Assembly: GCA_028752905.1 (NCBI GenBank)
Contig: JAQNBH010000013.1
Span: forward strand, 42,565,571 to 42,629,570
Origin: Cladorhizidae sp. MBARI D1340-BT2
Taxonomy: Eukaryota > Porifera > Demospongiae > Poecilosclerida > Cladorhizidae
Reading direction: 5' to 3'
DNA length: 64,000 nucleotides
The number at the start of each line of letters is the position of its first letter. The first letter of the stretch is position 1. The notes below the pieces were generated by a model. The model was not told where the DNA came from, did not search any database, and saw only the letters and a program-made list of their open reading frames with translations. Positions 1-10,533 of this stretch are shown in pieces. The position numbers and the translations under genes are program-made.

Positions 1-1180
1 ATAAAATATTTGACCAGTAATTGTACTTCTATGATTTTCTAATTACTTTTATGACTTTCTGTGTCCTATATAACCCCAGAAAAATGTTTTAGATGAAGTC
101 TCTACCTAAAGCTGAACCTGAGGTATGAGAAAAACTCTAAAATGCACTCACATGCATTAAATGTAAGGTGTGTTAACACAAAAGGGCTCTGCACACTTTT
201 TTCTTGGACCCCAGGCCAATTTTTCCCCCACTTCATGTTGAGATAGGTTATATAGAACACAAAAAAACTCAGCCCTAATGAAAATAACAGAAATTTCATT
301 TTAGCTGCCGTATATATAGCCCACTCCTAGTTAAAGCCAAAAATATCTATCTCTAGTCTAGGGTAAAATGTTATTTTGTTCTGGAAACTAACATTTAGCT
401 AGTGCTATTCACTGAAAGACGCCAAGTCGTCCACATCTTCATCCAATCAACGAACGGATCTTCGTCTCTCTCCTCCTCAGCGTCGGAACGCGTGCGTATT
501 ATTGCACACGAAGTGCGGTTGAATCAATCTATTTTGCTTGGGTGGACGGAACTTAAACTATATAACTCTTCCCCCCCCCCCCCCATATGTACTTGAAATT
601 GTTCGAATTAAAAAAAAGTGGGGGGAAAAATAAGGGAAAAAAATGTTTACCTGCAAAAAATATATAATAATAATAATAATAAAATAAATAAAAATCTATT
701 TTTGTTTTTTGTATCTTGGAAATGTAAAAAAAATTAAAAAAAGTTTGAGTTTTAATAATAGAAAAAAATATACTAGTACATGTAATAAAATAAATAATAA
801 TAATAACAACAACAACAATAATAATAGCAATAATAATTATAATATTAATAATATTTATGATGATGATGATAACAATAGCACTAGTAATAGTAATAATAAT
901 AATAGCACTAATAATACTAATAATATTAATTAGAGATTGAAAAACCTCCACCACTCCCAATCAAATTGATGGAGTTATTGATAGAAATGTGAAGTGCATA
1001 ATTTGTGAGCTATTGCTGCCAATGAAAAACTTAGGCACCTGCAGGTATATCCCTAAACAAAATGGCCGACAATGCCCAGTGCTGTTTCTGGCTTCTATGA
1101 TTTTTTAATCACCCGTGCTTGTCTAATTAGTTGCATTTTAGCGCCTAATGAATACGCTAGTTTTGGCTTCCTCTGGCCAC
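1..1180. other. AT-rich stretch with no recognisable gene
   Basis: No open frame here resembles a protein. The stretch holds a C-run near 569-583, A/T homopolymers, and the trinucleotide block listed separately. The short frames that cross it read only low-complexity repeat. Confidence 0.6.
660..935. repeat. Imperfect AAT/AAC/GAT trinucleotide repeat
   Basis: Runs of AAT, AAC and GAT with interruptions. The poly-Asn and poly-Ile frames across it are artefacts of the period-3 repeat. Confidence 0.9.
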
Positions 1181-1380
1181 AGATAACAATGGCTAGCACT
1201 CTCCAATCATGACCAGCACTAAAACCAATTCACGTTTTGACTTTGGCTGCATGTAACTTTAACATAGTTGTAGCTATGCAGTTTTTTTAGAGAGCACACA
1301 GGGAGATCTATCATTTGAGCTATTATAAGTTCACACAGTGAAGTGTGAGGAATCTATGCAGCTCCAAAGTCTAACCACAA
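1180..1380 (-). repeat. Dispersed repeat, three copies in the window
   Basis: The reverse complement of this stretch closely matches 26905-27130 (shared blocks around GCATAGCTACAACTATG and TCAAATGATAGA). A shorter same-orientation match lies at about 62095-62215. No coding potential or terminal repeat was found, so the family is unnamed. Confidence 0.6.
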
Positions 1381-1400
1381 GGTTCTTTTAAAACAACTTT

Positions 1401-1500
1401 NNNNNNNNNNNNNNNNNNNNNNNNNNNNNNNNNNNNNNNNNNNNNNNNNNNNNNNNNNNNNNNNNNNNNNNNNNNNNNNNNNNNNNNNNNNNNNNNNNNN
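1401..1500. other. Assembly gap (100 N)
   Basis: Exactly 100 N bases. It separates the inverted reverse-transcriptase fragment at 1501-1742 from the preceding sequence, so joins on either side should be treated with caution. Confidence 0.99.
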
Positions 1501-1742
1501 ACACTCAACAGGCTCAATGACAAGCATCCCTTAATCAGGTTCACGCTATTACATTGAGATGCATCTATGATTAAGTCCTTCAGATGCTGCGGACGTAGGC
1601 CATCGGCAGACCCACAAGGAAATGATCGAATAGCCTTTACGATCAACTTCTCAGAAACTTGAAAACAGACACTTTCATCAAAGACTGGAGGAGGGGGCAG
1701 AGATGTATTGTGGTCAGGTGAAAGCCTTGACATCATTTGCAA
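1501..1742 (-). pseudogene. Non-LTR retrotransposon RT, N-terminal fragment (inverted)
   Basis: On the minus strand this reads a segment containing SFPCGSADGLRPQHLKDL, the kind of region that precedes the RT palm in non-LTR reverse transcriptases (conserved serine/glycine, DGL, then a helix). It runs into the assembly gap. The adjacent plus-strand sequence continues the same enzyme, so the head is inverted relative to the body. Either a real inversion or a mis-join at the gap explains this. Confidence 0.6.
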
Positions 1743-2405
1743 ATCAGGTTCTTGCAGGTAGAACTCCCTTTCCTGTGCGACAGTTTTTTTTTGGTGCCTC
1801 CTTAGTTGACCTCAATAAGAAGGATGGGGGTGTGAGGCCCATAGCGGTCGGTTGCATGCTGAGACGCTTAATTGCCAAGGTTTCTAGCATTATGTTGAAA
1901 GAGGCTATGAGTGGACTTCTTGCACCTTCTCAGCTTGGTTATGGTACTAAGTTCGGTGCAGAAGCTACGGTCCATGCAGCCAGAGTTTATCTCCAGTCCC
2001 TTCAACTGGGTAATGTCCTGCTTAAACTTGACTTTCATAATGAATTCAACTCAATCCATCGGGATAAAATGCTGGCAGCTACTGGGGAATTTGCACCTGA
2101 AATTTACACCTACAGATGTGCACTCTGTTTACAGCTCACCCTCCTCTCTTTTCTTTGGAAGTGACATTATTGATTCTGCAGTAGTTCAACAGGGAGATCC
2201 ATTGGACCCACTTCTTTTCTGTCTAACCATTCACAGTTTCTTGAGGCATTTAAAGTAAGAGTTCAATGTGTTTTACCTGGATGACGGAACTCTGGGTGGT
2301 TTGGTGTCAGATGTCGTTGCTGATTTCCGTAGCATAGAACATGAGGCTGGGAGAGTGGGTTTACAGTTTAACCCAAGCAAGTGTGAGATCATCAGTCACG
2401 ACCCG
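1726..2405 (+). pseudogene. Non-LTR retrotransposon RT, central palm (frameshifted)
   Basis: RT blocks in order: LNKKDGGVRPIAVG, a QLGYG segment, LKLDF (first catalytic Asp), then after a frameshift near 2150 QQGDPL, and after another near 2258 the catalytic FYLDDG box at about 2271-2288. The next block, FNPSKCEIISHD, is the RT thumb-side motif. It ends abruptly at about 2405, where a Gypsy-derived minisatellite begins. At least two frameshifts make it non-functional. The same RT type occurs at 44062-45713. Confidence 0.8.
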
Positions 2406-2664
2406 GTTAAACAGAGCCCTAAGCATGTTCACAGCCAGACATGTGGCACTACCCCTACATGACAGGGTTAAACAGAGCCCCAAGCATATTCACAGCCAGA
2501 CATGTGGCACTACCCCTACATGACAGGGTTAAACAGAGCCCCAAGCATGTTCACAGCCAGACATGTGGCACTAACCCTACATGACAGGGTTAAACAGAGC
2601 CCCAAGCATGTTCACAGCCAGACATGTGGCACTAACCCCTACATGACAGGGTTAAACAGGAACT
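2405..2664 (+). repeat. 61-62 bp minisatellite derived from Gypsy protease-RT linker
   Basis: Four units (GACAGGG at about 2461, 2522, 2583, 2645). One frame of each unit reads ARHVALPLHDRVKQ, the polypeptide that normally leads once into the Gypsy RT domain. The last unit runs straight into RT. Unit length varies by one base, so successive units are in different frames. Homologous array at 16555-16900. Confidence 0.85.
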
Positions 2665-3235
2665 ACACAGAATGGAACTACTAGGAGTGATATCCAAAGT
2701 AGAGAAACCAACCACTTGGTGTGTGCGGGATGGTTGCGGTCCCAAAGAGATCTGGCCAAATTAGAATTTACGTCGACTTGAAGCCCTGAACACCAGTGTT
2801 CTCAGGGAGGTGTGTCCTCTACCCAAGGTGGAAGAGACATTAATACAATAATCAGGAGCAAAGTTATTTAGCAAACTCGACGCTGACTTGGGATTCTTGC
2901 AGATAGCCTTGGCAGAGGAGTGGCAACTACTCACAACATTCATAACAGCATTTGGAAGGGACGCCTTCAACAAACTCCCCTTTGGTATATGTAGTGCACA
3001 CAAGTACTTCCAAAAGCAGGTGAGTGAAATACTGTCCGGACTAGAGGGAGTTATCTGCTTTATGGATGGTGTGCTCGTGTTTGGGGAAGACTAAACAGAA
3101 CATGATACTAGATTGCCAGCAGCACTCCAAAGGATAGCAGATGCTGGGGGAACATCCAACAAAGACAAGTGCAAATTTCTTCAACCAAAAATGACATTCC
3201 TCGGACATCTCATTGGTCAACAATGAATACAACCA
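2650..3235 (+). pseudogene. Gypsy reverse transcriptase, copy A
   Basis: Recognisable RT blocks: LHRMELLGVISKVE entry, IYVDLKPLN, KLDADLGF (first catalytic Asp), FGRDAFNKLPFGI, and CFMDGVLVFGED at about 3055-3090. The last should carry a [YF]xDD catalytic pair but reads FMDG, so the second Asp is lost, and a stop follows directly. FLGHLIG follows at about 3200. Frameshifts near 2725 and 2760 also break it. The FMDG change and the stop are shared with copy B. Confidence 0.85.
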
Positions 3236-3399
3236 CAACCCTCAAAGACGACAGCCACTGCCAGTGAGGAATAAAGCCAGACCTCTCAAAGATGACAGCC
3301 ACTGCCAAGATGAAGGCACCAGAGAGCATGCCCGAGCTGCTCCGGCACTTCATGGCGATGGTAAAAGATTCTCTCCCTCCCCCATCTAGTGGATCTGAC

Positions 3400-4265
3400 A
3401 TGACCCCCAAGGCAGCTCCTTGGAAAGAATGTTGCATGGCTATGGGGAGATCCACAACATCAGGCCTTCTCTCTCAAGTCAGAGACCAAAAATGCTCTCC
3501 CTTTACATCCCCAAAGCAGAAACAAAGAGTTCCACTGACACTTCATCTTCAGACTTGGAGCAGTATTACTCCAAGCCAGTGCAGAAGATTGGAAACCAGT
3601 GGTGTATATGCCTCCAGATTGCTATGGAGACCGAGTGCAGACACACACAAATAGAGAAAGAGGTGTTGGCAAGCATCTAGTCCCACGAGCACTTCTCTAA
3701 CTACATTCTGGGAATGCGATGTCGGCTTGAAACTGACCATAAACCTTGTTAGGCATAGTATACTAGTAATGGTTGTTAGTATACTAGTAAGGCTTGAAAC
3801 TGACCATAAACCTTGTTAGGCATAGTATACTAGTAATGGATGTTAGTATACTAGTAAGGCTTGAAACTGACCATAAACCTTGTTAGGCATAGTATACTAG
3901 TAATGGACGATAGTATACTAGTAAGGCTTGAAACTAACCATAAACCTTGTTAGGCATAGTATACTAGTAATGGATGATAGTATACTAGTAAGGCTTGAAA
4001 CTGACCATAAACCTTGTTAGGCATAGTATACTAGTAATGGATGTTAGTATACTAGTAAGGCTTGAAACTGACCATAACCCTTGTAGACATAGTATACTAG
4101 TAATGGATGTTAGGCATAGTATATATACTATTAAACCTATGCTAGGAACAAAATACCTGGATAAGGTACCACCAAGAGTACTATGGTTCTGTTTGCACCT
4201 TGAGGTTTGTTTAGCCTGTACCAGGCAAACTACTCTACACAGCAGACATCTTTTCAAGAGCCCCA
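3400..4265 (+). pseudogene. Gypsy RNase H domain, copy A, split by a repeat array
   Basis: Fragments in several frames: VQKIGNQW, TECRHTQIEKEVL, then SNYILGMRCRLETDHK at about 3690-3740. After the array at 3724-4125 comes LGTKYLDKVPPRVL. These are the RT-linked RNase H and following segments typical of Ty3/Gypsy pol. The enzyme is destroyed by frameshifts, a stop after KEVLASI, and the array inside the ETDHKPL region. Confidence 0.75.
3724..4125 (+). repeat. 67-bp minisatellite inside the Gypsy RNase H region
   Basis: Six near-identical units starting at 3724, 3791, 3858, 3925, 3992 and 4059. Each begins with the coding segment for ETDHKP and continues with a short palindromic part (TATACTAGTA). 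Copy B has about two units at 17974-18125, so the array grew after or around the duplication. Confidence 0.9.
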
Positions 4266-4599
4266 ACAGATTCTGACATGAGTGAACAAGCAGCAGAACC
4301 TACTTGTTCAGTTGTCATGAACTACTGCTGCAATGGCTGGCCACACAAAAGGAAAGTCAAGCAAGCAGTCAAACCCTGCTTACAAGACTGCGGAGAACTT
4401 GCTATTGGGCAAGGTCTCCAACTCCATAGATGAAAGCTAGTGGCTCCAAGAAATCTGCACAAGCAAAGACTCCAGAAGCTGCAGGTCAGTCACCATGGCA
4501 TGCAGCATCAACGAGCAAGGTCATCAGTGTGGAGGCTGGCACTTCTCAAGACATAAACACCTGGTGAAGGAATGTGAGCATATGCAGAGGAATTCACTC

Positions 4600-4692
4600 C
4601 CAGAAGTGGGCCACTCATCACATTCAGGCCACCTGCCTATCCCTGGCAGAGGGTGGCATCAGACCTGTGTGCCCTCAGAGGTAAAAACTACA
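4600..4692 (+). pseudogene. Gypsy integrase, start of catalytic core, copy A
   Basis: One frame reads PAYPWQRVASDLCALRGKNYI. Tryptophan, aspartate and NY.L are typical of the entry to the rve integrase core, including its first catalytic Asp. It is cut off at about 4692 by another short tandem repeat. In copies B and C the same segment is amplified in frame. Confidence 0.65.
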
Positions 4693-4803
4693 TCACCTAG
4701 TGCTGTTGCATGACTACACCTAGTGCTGTTGACTGCACCTAGTGCTGTTGCATGACTGCACCTAGTGCTGTTGACTGCACCTAGTGCTGTTGCATGACTG
4801 TGA
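4693..4803 (+). repeat. 42-bp tandem repeat truncating the integrase
   Basis: Alternating 23- and 19-bp subunits built on CACCTAGTGCTGTTG, about 2.5 units. It directly follows the integrase start, which it interrupts. Confidence 0.85.
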
Positions 4804-4964
4804 GGTAGTTATTCGTTTTAGTGAGTTTTGGTAAAAAATCAAACTTGAATTCCAGTATTAAGTTCTGTGCTTATATGGCGGGCAGGAAAAAGAGGGTTGT
4901 TAGGGGCAAGGAGAAGTCTACCACCATCCCAACTCGGGTGGAAGACAAAGGAACGAATTGAAAG

Positions 4965-5043
4965 TTCGAGTGCTTACTTTACTACCATGGTCTCACCTTA
5001 CCCAAACATACACATACATGAACTAATATTAATTACACCTCAC
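4965..5043 (+). mobile_element. Gypsy LTR 3' end remnant, copy A
   Basis: The block from GCTTACTTTACTACCATGG to ACACCTCACA matches the 3' part of the LTRs at 19185-19783 and 54836-55341. Immediately after it the TRIM downstream flank begins (GTCAGGCATATTTAAGG), whereas B and C have about 1 kb between these two landmarks. Confidence 0.6.
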
Positions 5044-5622
5044 AGGTCAGGCATATTTAAGGAGAGGTGAGGATCAAGTCTCTAGCAGCTAATTAGTAGC
5101 TGTCAATTTTGCCAACTAGTAGCTGTAACTATACTAAGTTCTGCCATCAACTACTTGATTTTGACTTGTAGACCATCAGTACTCTTCCTCCCTAATCATG
5201 GTCATCACTCGTGTTTCTATAGATTATATGTACTGTCAAGTGATAATAAATACTAGAGGGTGCTAATTAGTGCATACTTGTCTCTGCCCACAGCCTTCAA
5301 GAAGGTCAGTCAGCCAGTGGTTCTGGGAGCATTTATATCCAAGAGGCCTCCACCTGGCGAAGATGAGGGCAGGAGACCTCCCTCCACCACATCCTGAGGG
5401 GGAGGGATCACAGGCTGCTAGGCCACACCCATAATCATATTTTAATTGGAAGTATCCTTCTGGACAAAGGAAGTCTTTAACTCTTGCAAGTTCTAGCATC
5501 TGTTGTGAGTGGAGGACAATAAAAGCTTCATTGGATCATGCATTATAATTCATCAACTAATAGCAACAGAAAACTAAAATATATCAATCTTATTAGAGTT
5601 ACTAATAAGTTACTACTACTTA
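5044..5622. other. 3' flank of TRIM copy A
   Basis: No gene is seen. The stretch is shared with 20784-21283 and about 56147-56683, downstream of the other TRIM copies. It probably includes the 3' untranslated region on the minus strand. Confidence 0.6.
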
Positions 5623-7468
5623 TTACACAAACCCATCTTGATCTACACACACATCCAAATAGTCTCCATCACCAAATGAGGTGACATAGTCTCCCTCAGT
5701 GGTGAACACTACCATCTTACATACACCAACATCTGCCACATACACATACTGACCAGCTACACACACACCAAGTGGAGACTTCAACCTCGTCACACCATCC
5801 TCATCACAGCCAAAGGAGCGTAGGAATGCTCTCACCATTACTGAAGACTTGAATACTAGAGCTCCCAGGACTACTGACGTACACGTTTTGATGATTGTCA
5901 GGAGATAGGCCCCACAATGTGTTTTTATCTGCACCAACAATCTGTCTCACATATTTCAGTTCTCTGTCGTACACCATGATCCTACCTCCATTGCCACATT
6001 CAGTAACCATCACTTCATCTCCAACTACTGCAATATAGTGATGTCCTGGACCTTTCACTTGCTGGACTCTGTGCACTTGAACCTTGCTGCAGTTCTTGTT
6101 CGACTTGAAGATTCGATTAGTGTCTTGATCAATGAAATAGATGTTGTCTTCACTGTCTACAGCAATACCTCGTGAAGATTGAAATTTATGTTCCGAGTGA
6201 TTGATACTTCTCAATCTTTTCCCCTCTCTATCCAACACCACGACATCTCCTCCAAATTCAGTGACTATAATCTCACCCACGGAGTTGATAGTGATTCCTC
6301 GAGGCTTGGTTACACCACCCCACACCTTGACAGGCTTGTCTAGTTGAGTGGGTGGGATGGGGACAAGCACAGGGAAGGGACTGCCTGCTACTTGATGCCC
6401 GTCCAATGAGATCGTAAGTTCGTGTCGTCCACGGTGAGTGGGTGTGAACTGGATGCGATATTTGTCGGCTCCAATTTCTTTGGTGCTGGATTTGATGTGA
6501 GCTCCACTGTGCAGGCACTTCATATGGCAGTCTATTTGAACAGCACGTTTGGCTGGCTTGTTGCCACAGAGTTGAGTGGTGCACAAGACCACTTCCGATA
6601 ACTTCCCAGCCTCAGCCTTGGTGGACACAGTGTTGATGACTAGAGTGATGGGAATTCCAGTTATCTTAGCCTGGGTCTGGAGAAGTTGCTCCAGGGCCTC
6701 AGCACAGCTCACCTCCACCGCTACATCAACCTCCTCAATTGGCGTAAGCTTCTGCCCCAGCTTGGCGCTGTCTTCAATTATTTTTTGCTGGATCCTACTC
6801 TCCAACTCAGCATGTGCACACATGACCTCATCATTGGAACAATGCTTCACACACTGCTCGGTGTAGTCCACAATGCTCTGCATCTCTGCAAGGGAAATGG
6901 AAATGTCCTCCTTCTGACCTTTAAGCTTCTCCAATTTCTTACACACTCTCTTTTTGGCCTCCTCTAGCATCTTCTGTTTGTGACTTTCAATGATAGCGTG
7001 CAGCTCCTCGAAGGACTTCCCTATGGTGTTGGCTACAGACTCTCCCTGGGCTGCTAGCTCAGATTCCGTGGTCTGTATCTCCTTAACAGCACTAGAGAGA
7101 TTGGCCGCCATTTTTCTCAGAGGTCTCAAGCTCTCCATCAGCTCTTTTCTCTTGTGAGCTATTATGTGGTCCTTGCTAAGAGCTCTCTCCTGCCTGGCAT
7201 ACAGTTCTTTGAGGCGATTGATATGGAAAGCCGTTTTGAAGCGGTCTTCATTGCCCTCAGGCAAGATGGTTTCATGGCGACACTCTGGGCAAGGGAAAGG
7301 CTGGTCTTTGCCTGTCCTGAGGGCTAGCTTGAGGATGCAATGCTTGCAGTAGCAATGGAGGCAAGGCAGGGCCTTGGGCAGAGTGTAGTGCTCCTTGCAG
7401 ATGGAACATGTGATCTCCTTCTCTAACTGCATCAAATACTTCTCTGCATCCTCCATGTCTCTAGCCAT
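5623..7468 (-). pseudogene. TRIM-NHL paralogue A, B-box deletion and C-terminal frameshift
   Basis: Starts MARDMEDAEK at 7468. The RING finger is intact (C3HC4 from CSIC to CPEC, residues about 21-63). It then jumps from RALSK directly to KRKELMESL, so both B-boxes (about 105 residues present in B and C) are missing, with the frame kept open. Coiled coil, filamin-like repeat and the first NHL blades follow. An extra base near 5830 (GCTCTCACC versus GCTCCATC in B and C) shifts the frame, ending the main frame at about 5804 (554 codons). The shifted frame still reads the last blades (FLRSFGCDEDG onward) and stops about 11 residues early at 5623. A truncated RING-coiled-coil-filamin protein could still be made, but the paralogue is probably decaying. 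Confidence 0.85.
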
Positions 7469-7779
7469 GGTTGCAATGTTTAGAGAGAACTAGTAGTTGA
7501 GAAACACTTTAGATACAGAACTTCAGCAGACACAAGAGCTACAGGAAACAGTGCAAATCGGGTGTGGCCTTAATTATATTCATGAGTGGTGATGTAATGC
7601 TGCACCCACAAAAGAGGGCGTGTCATCTGGTATTGCACATGTGCAGAGACAAGACTGGGATTGTGTCACATGTTGGTAGTAAGGCAGTACTACACATAAG
7701 ATGTGTAATTATATTATAGTCTCAACTTTCTTTGATGCTGTAGAGAGAGGAGAGTGGTAGTCATGCAGCCATACATATG
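7469..7779 (-). promoter_or_regulatory. Upstream flank of TRIM copy A
   Basis: By eye I find no difference from the corresponding 310 bp upstream of copy B (23484-23793) and two from copy C (58884-59193). A TATA-like AATATAATTAAG on the minus strand lies at 7570-7580, about 100 bp before the ATG. The shared block ends exactly where the hAT element begins at 7780. Promoter function is inferred from position and conservation only. Confidence 0.5.
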
Positions 7780-7813
7780 CAGGGGCGGCTATGGCGCACC
7801 GGCTGCACCGGCC

Positions 7814-10225
7814 ATGGCCGGACCACTTTTTGGTGGGTTTGGAAAGGCAAAAGTTGTGAGCAGGGCCTGCCAATCTAGCTGGTTTCGTCAATGGACGTGG
7901 TTGCACTATGACGAGACCAAAGATGCTGTCAATTGCTTTCTCTGCTGGAAAGCTTTGAATGAAAAGAAGGATCAATCCCAATATAAGCCTCCAAAGGGCT
8001 AGGGCTAGGGTATCTTAATGTTCCTGAAGCAGCCATCAGTTCATTATAAGTTTCATTAACACATTCGACACCTTTTGACCGCTCGCATAATTAAAACGCG
8101 CACGATTTTTTCGACCCTTGGAGGCTTATATTGGGATTGATCCGAAAAGAAGATTGCAGTTAAGCCTGGGAGCTCTGATGATGCCTTTGTAAGAATAATT
8201 TAAAAATTTGCCATAGTGACATTTATCAATAGCTGGTTTTTATTGTATATGGTTTTCTTGTTATGAAAAAAGCTATCAAGAGGATTTTCTAATTGGAAGG
8301 ATGGTACTTTTTCATTTCGACAGCATGAAAAGAGCCTCTGCCACAAGTTAGCCGTAGAGAAGCTAATCACGTTGCCAGCCACCACTCGTGATGTGGGTGA
8401 AATGCTGTCTCATTCACTGGTCGAGGAAAGAGCCAAAAAACTGTCTCCTGAAGGTCTTGTCTCAATATCTTGCCAGGCAAGGATGTGGAATTAGAGGTCA
8501 TGATGACACATGTGAGGGGAATCTACACCAGTTGATGAAATTTATCATTAAAGATGATTCCATGGTAAACAAAATGTTTCATATAGTGTTAGCCATTCAT
8601 TCTAGCCAGAGGTAACACATAACTTACACCTTACAGTGTCAGGAATGGCTGAAGAGGAAAAGAGAGTGCTACATGAGCCATGAAACACAGAATGAGATGC
8701 TGAAAATAATGGCAATGAATGTGTTATGGGAAATAGCAAGTTATTTGCAAGTTGCTGACTTCTTTACGATTATGATGGACGAGTGTACAGATTTTTCCAA
8801 CAGAGAACAGGTAACTTGACACATCTATGAAAAATAGTATGTATTGTTATGATGGTTACTTTGCAGGTTGTTATGGTTTTGCGGTGGGTTGATGAAGAGC
8901 TTCTGGTTCATGAAGATTTTGTTGGACTTTATGAGGTACCTTCCATTGAAGCTTCCACTCTAGTTCATGTAGTTAAGGATACCCTACTTCGACTAAACCT
9001 TTCTCTTGCCAAAGCTAGGGGTCAGTGCTACGATGGTGCAAGGAACATGAGTGGGGTGAGAAATGGTGTTGCCAAACAAATACAGGATGAACAACCAAAT
9101 GCTTTTTTCACACACTGCTATGGCCACTCGCTGAACTTAGCAGTATCAGACACTATTAAGCAATGCAACACCATGAAAAAAGTATTGGATATGACACACG
9201 AGATAACAAAATTGGTGAGTATTCACCTCACAGAGAGGATCTTTTTAGAGATATTAAGGGTGACATGGCACCTGGTAGTCCTGGTGTTCGTGTGCTTTGT
9301 CCAACTCGGTGGACAGTCTAAGCCGATTCGATGCAGAGCATCATTCAGAACTATTCTGTGCTTCAGGAACTGTGGGACAGGGCAGTAGAGATAGTTCATG
9401 ATAGTGAGACGATCGCTCGCATTAGGGGAGTTTCTGCACAGATGCAGTCGTTTGACTTTTTCTTTGGATTAGTTCTTGGTGAAAATCTTCTTCGCCACAC
9501 CGATAACTTGAGGCCATTAGAAATGAAGAAGGTTTTGGCATGTTCTGGGAAAAGGTTAACAGAATGGCCTCTGATTTGGATGTAAATGATCCAGTGCTTC
9601 CCAGACGAAGGAAAGTGCCAAGAAGATTTGAAGAGGGTAATGCACCACCAGAGTATCCATAAATTCCAAAAGATTTGTATAGGAAAGTATACTTTGAAGC
9701 CCTAGATCTTTTAGTGCTAGCTCTCAAAGATAGGTTTGATCAGCCTGGCTACAAGATATATGGTTGCATGGAATCACTTCTTCTAAAAGCCACTCAGAAG
9801 AAGGACTACTCAGATGAACTTAAGAAAGTGCTTGAAGTTTACACTACTGATCTGAACGTCTCTAGTCTGCAAATACATCTTGACATTTTTAGTAGCAATG
9901 TACCAAAGGAAATGAGCAACATCTTTGACATTATCAAGTATTTGCAAAAGCTGACAGGAGCAGAAAGGGAGCTGATACGAGAAGTAATAACCTTGACAGG
10001 TTAATACTTGTGATGCCAGCCACTAACAGCACAAGTGAACGGTCATTCAGTGCAATGCGTCGCATCAAGTCTTACCTACGATCAACAATGACTCAAGAAA
10101 GATTGAACAGTTTAATGGTGTTACACGTTCATAAGGATAAAACTGACAATTTAGATTTATCTTGTGTAGCCAATGAATTTGTAGTTAAGGGGGAACGCAG
10201 AAGTAATGTTTTTGGTAAATTTTGA
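7814..10225 (+). pseudogene. hAT transposase, TTF-finger/DUF4371 type, decayed
   Basis: Domains in order: TTF-type zinc finger around CQSSWFRQW, HYDE and CFLC (7880-7950); LARQG.GIRGHDD segment (8465-8500); FFTIMMDECTD (8758-8795, catalytic Asp); RGQCYDGARNMSG and HCYGHSLNLA (9028-9150, second Asp and RW-type region); a C-terminal MPATNSTSERSFSAMRRIK dimerisation box (10013-10070, with the catalytic Glu). Two introns are visible: 8189-8272 (84 bp) and 8811-8866 (56 bp), both GT-AG. Lesions: a nested MITE at 7969-8143, one-base frameshifts near 8435 and 9213, a stop near 9318, and others near 9540-9670. Inactive. Confidence 0.85.
7969..8143. mobile_element. 175-bp MITE nested in the hAT transposase
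   Basis: Terminal inverted repeats of about 26 bp start GGATCAATCCC at 7969 and end in its inverse at 8143. They are flanked by a perfect 8-bp duplication GAAAAGAA (7961-7968 and 8144-8151). Removing the element and one duplication restores an open frame running into exon end 8188. The 8-bp duplication points to a hAT-mobilised MITE. It carries no gene. Confidence 0.92.
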
Positions 10226-10533
10226 TATGCTCTTGAACATTACTATTTCAATTTATTTCCCATTTCCTTGCAACCTGGCCTGACTACATAAAACTGGAAG
10301 TGCTCATTGTGAAAATGCATGTTTACAGTGAGCAATATTGTGTCACCAGAAATTGGTAATGATTTTGAATGTCAAGGTGAATAATCATTTTGCTTTAGCA
10401 GTACTAAACTTAATTTCCATCAAACACGTTTTTTGCACAAGATTTCCTTTGATCTGTAAAGGAACGCTTAAGCCACACCCAAACCATGCCCATTTCCTGG
10501 CCGGCCATCTCAAAACTGCCAGAGCCTCCCCTG

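Larger units (their letters stand above)
2405..5043 (+). mobile_element. Ty3/Gypsy retrotransposon remnant, copy A
   Basis: Pol remnants in the expected order: linker, RT, RNase H, start of integrase, then an LTR end. There is no gag or protease. The 5' side is fused to the non-LTR RT and the 3' side to the downstream flank of TRIM copy A. Two internal coding segments have become tandem arrays. It shares inactivating changes with copy B (14373-19783), so the two are segmental duplicates rather than separate insertions. Confidence 0.8.
7780..10533 (+). mobile_element. hAT transposon (ZMYM/TTF-finger type) with terminal inverted repeats
   Basis: The left end CAGGGGCGGCTATGGC (7780) and the inverse of the right end, CAGGGGAGGCTCTGGC (ending 10533), match at 14 of 16 positions. 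The internal gene is a hAT transposase with a TTF-type zinc finger. The left flank is the TRIM upstream region. The 8 bp on either side (TACATATG and ATATATAG) do not match, so the target duplication is lost or one flank was rearranged. Confidence 0.85.

Noticed and set aside
2761..3003. Minus-strand frame reading LLKASLPNAVMNVVSS
   Set aside because: Antisense shadow of the Gypsy RT; repeated at 17010-17252 for the same reason.
6576..6967. Plus-strand frames across the TRIM gene
   Set aside because: Antisense of the filamin and coiled-coil coding region, repeated at the same place in all TRIM copies.
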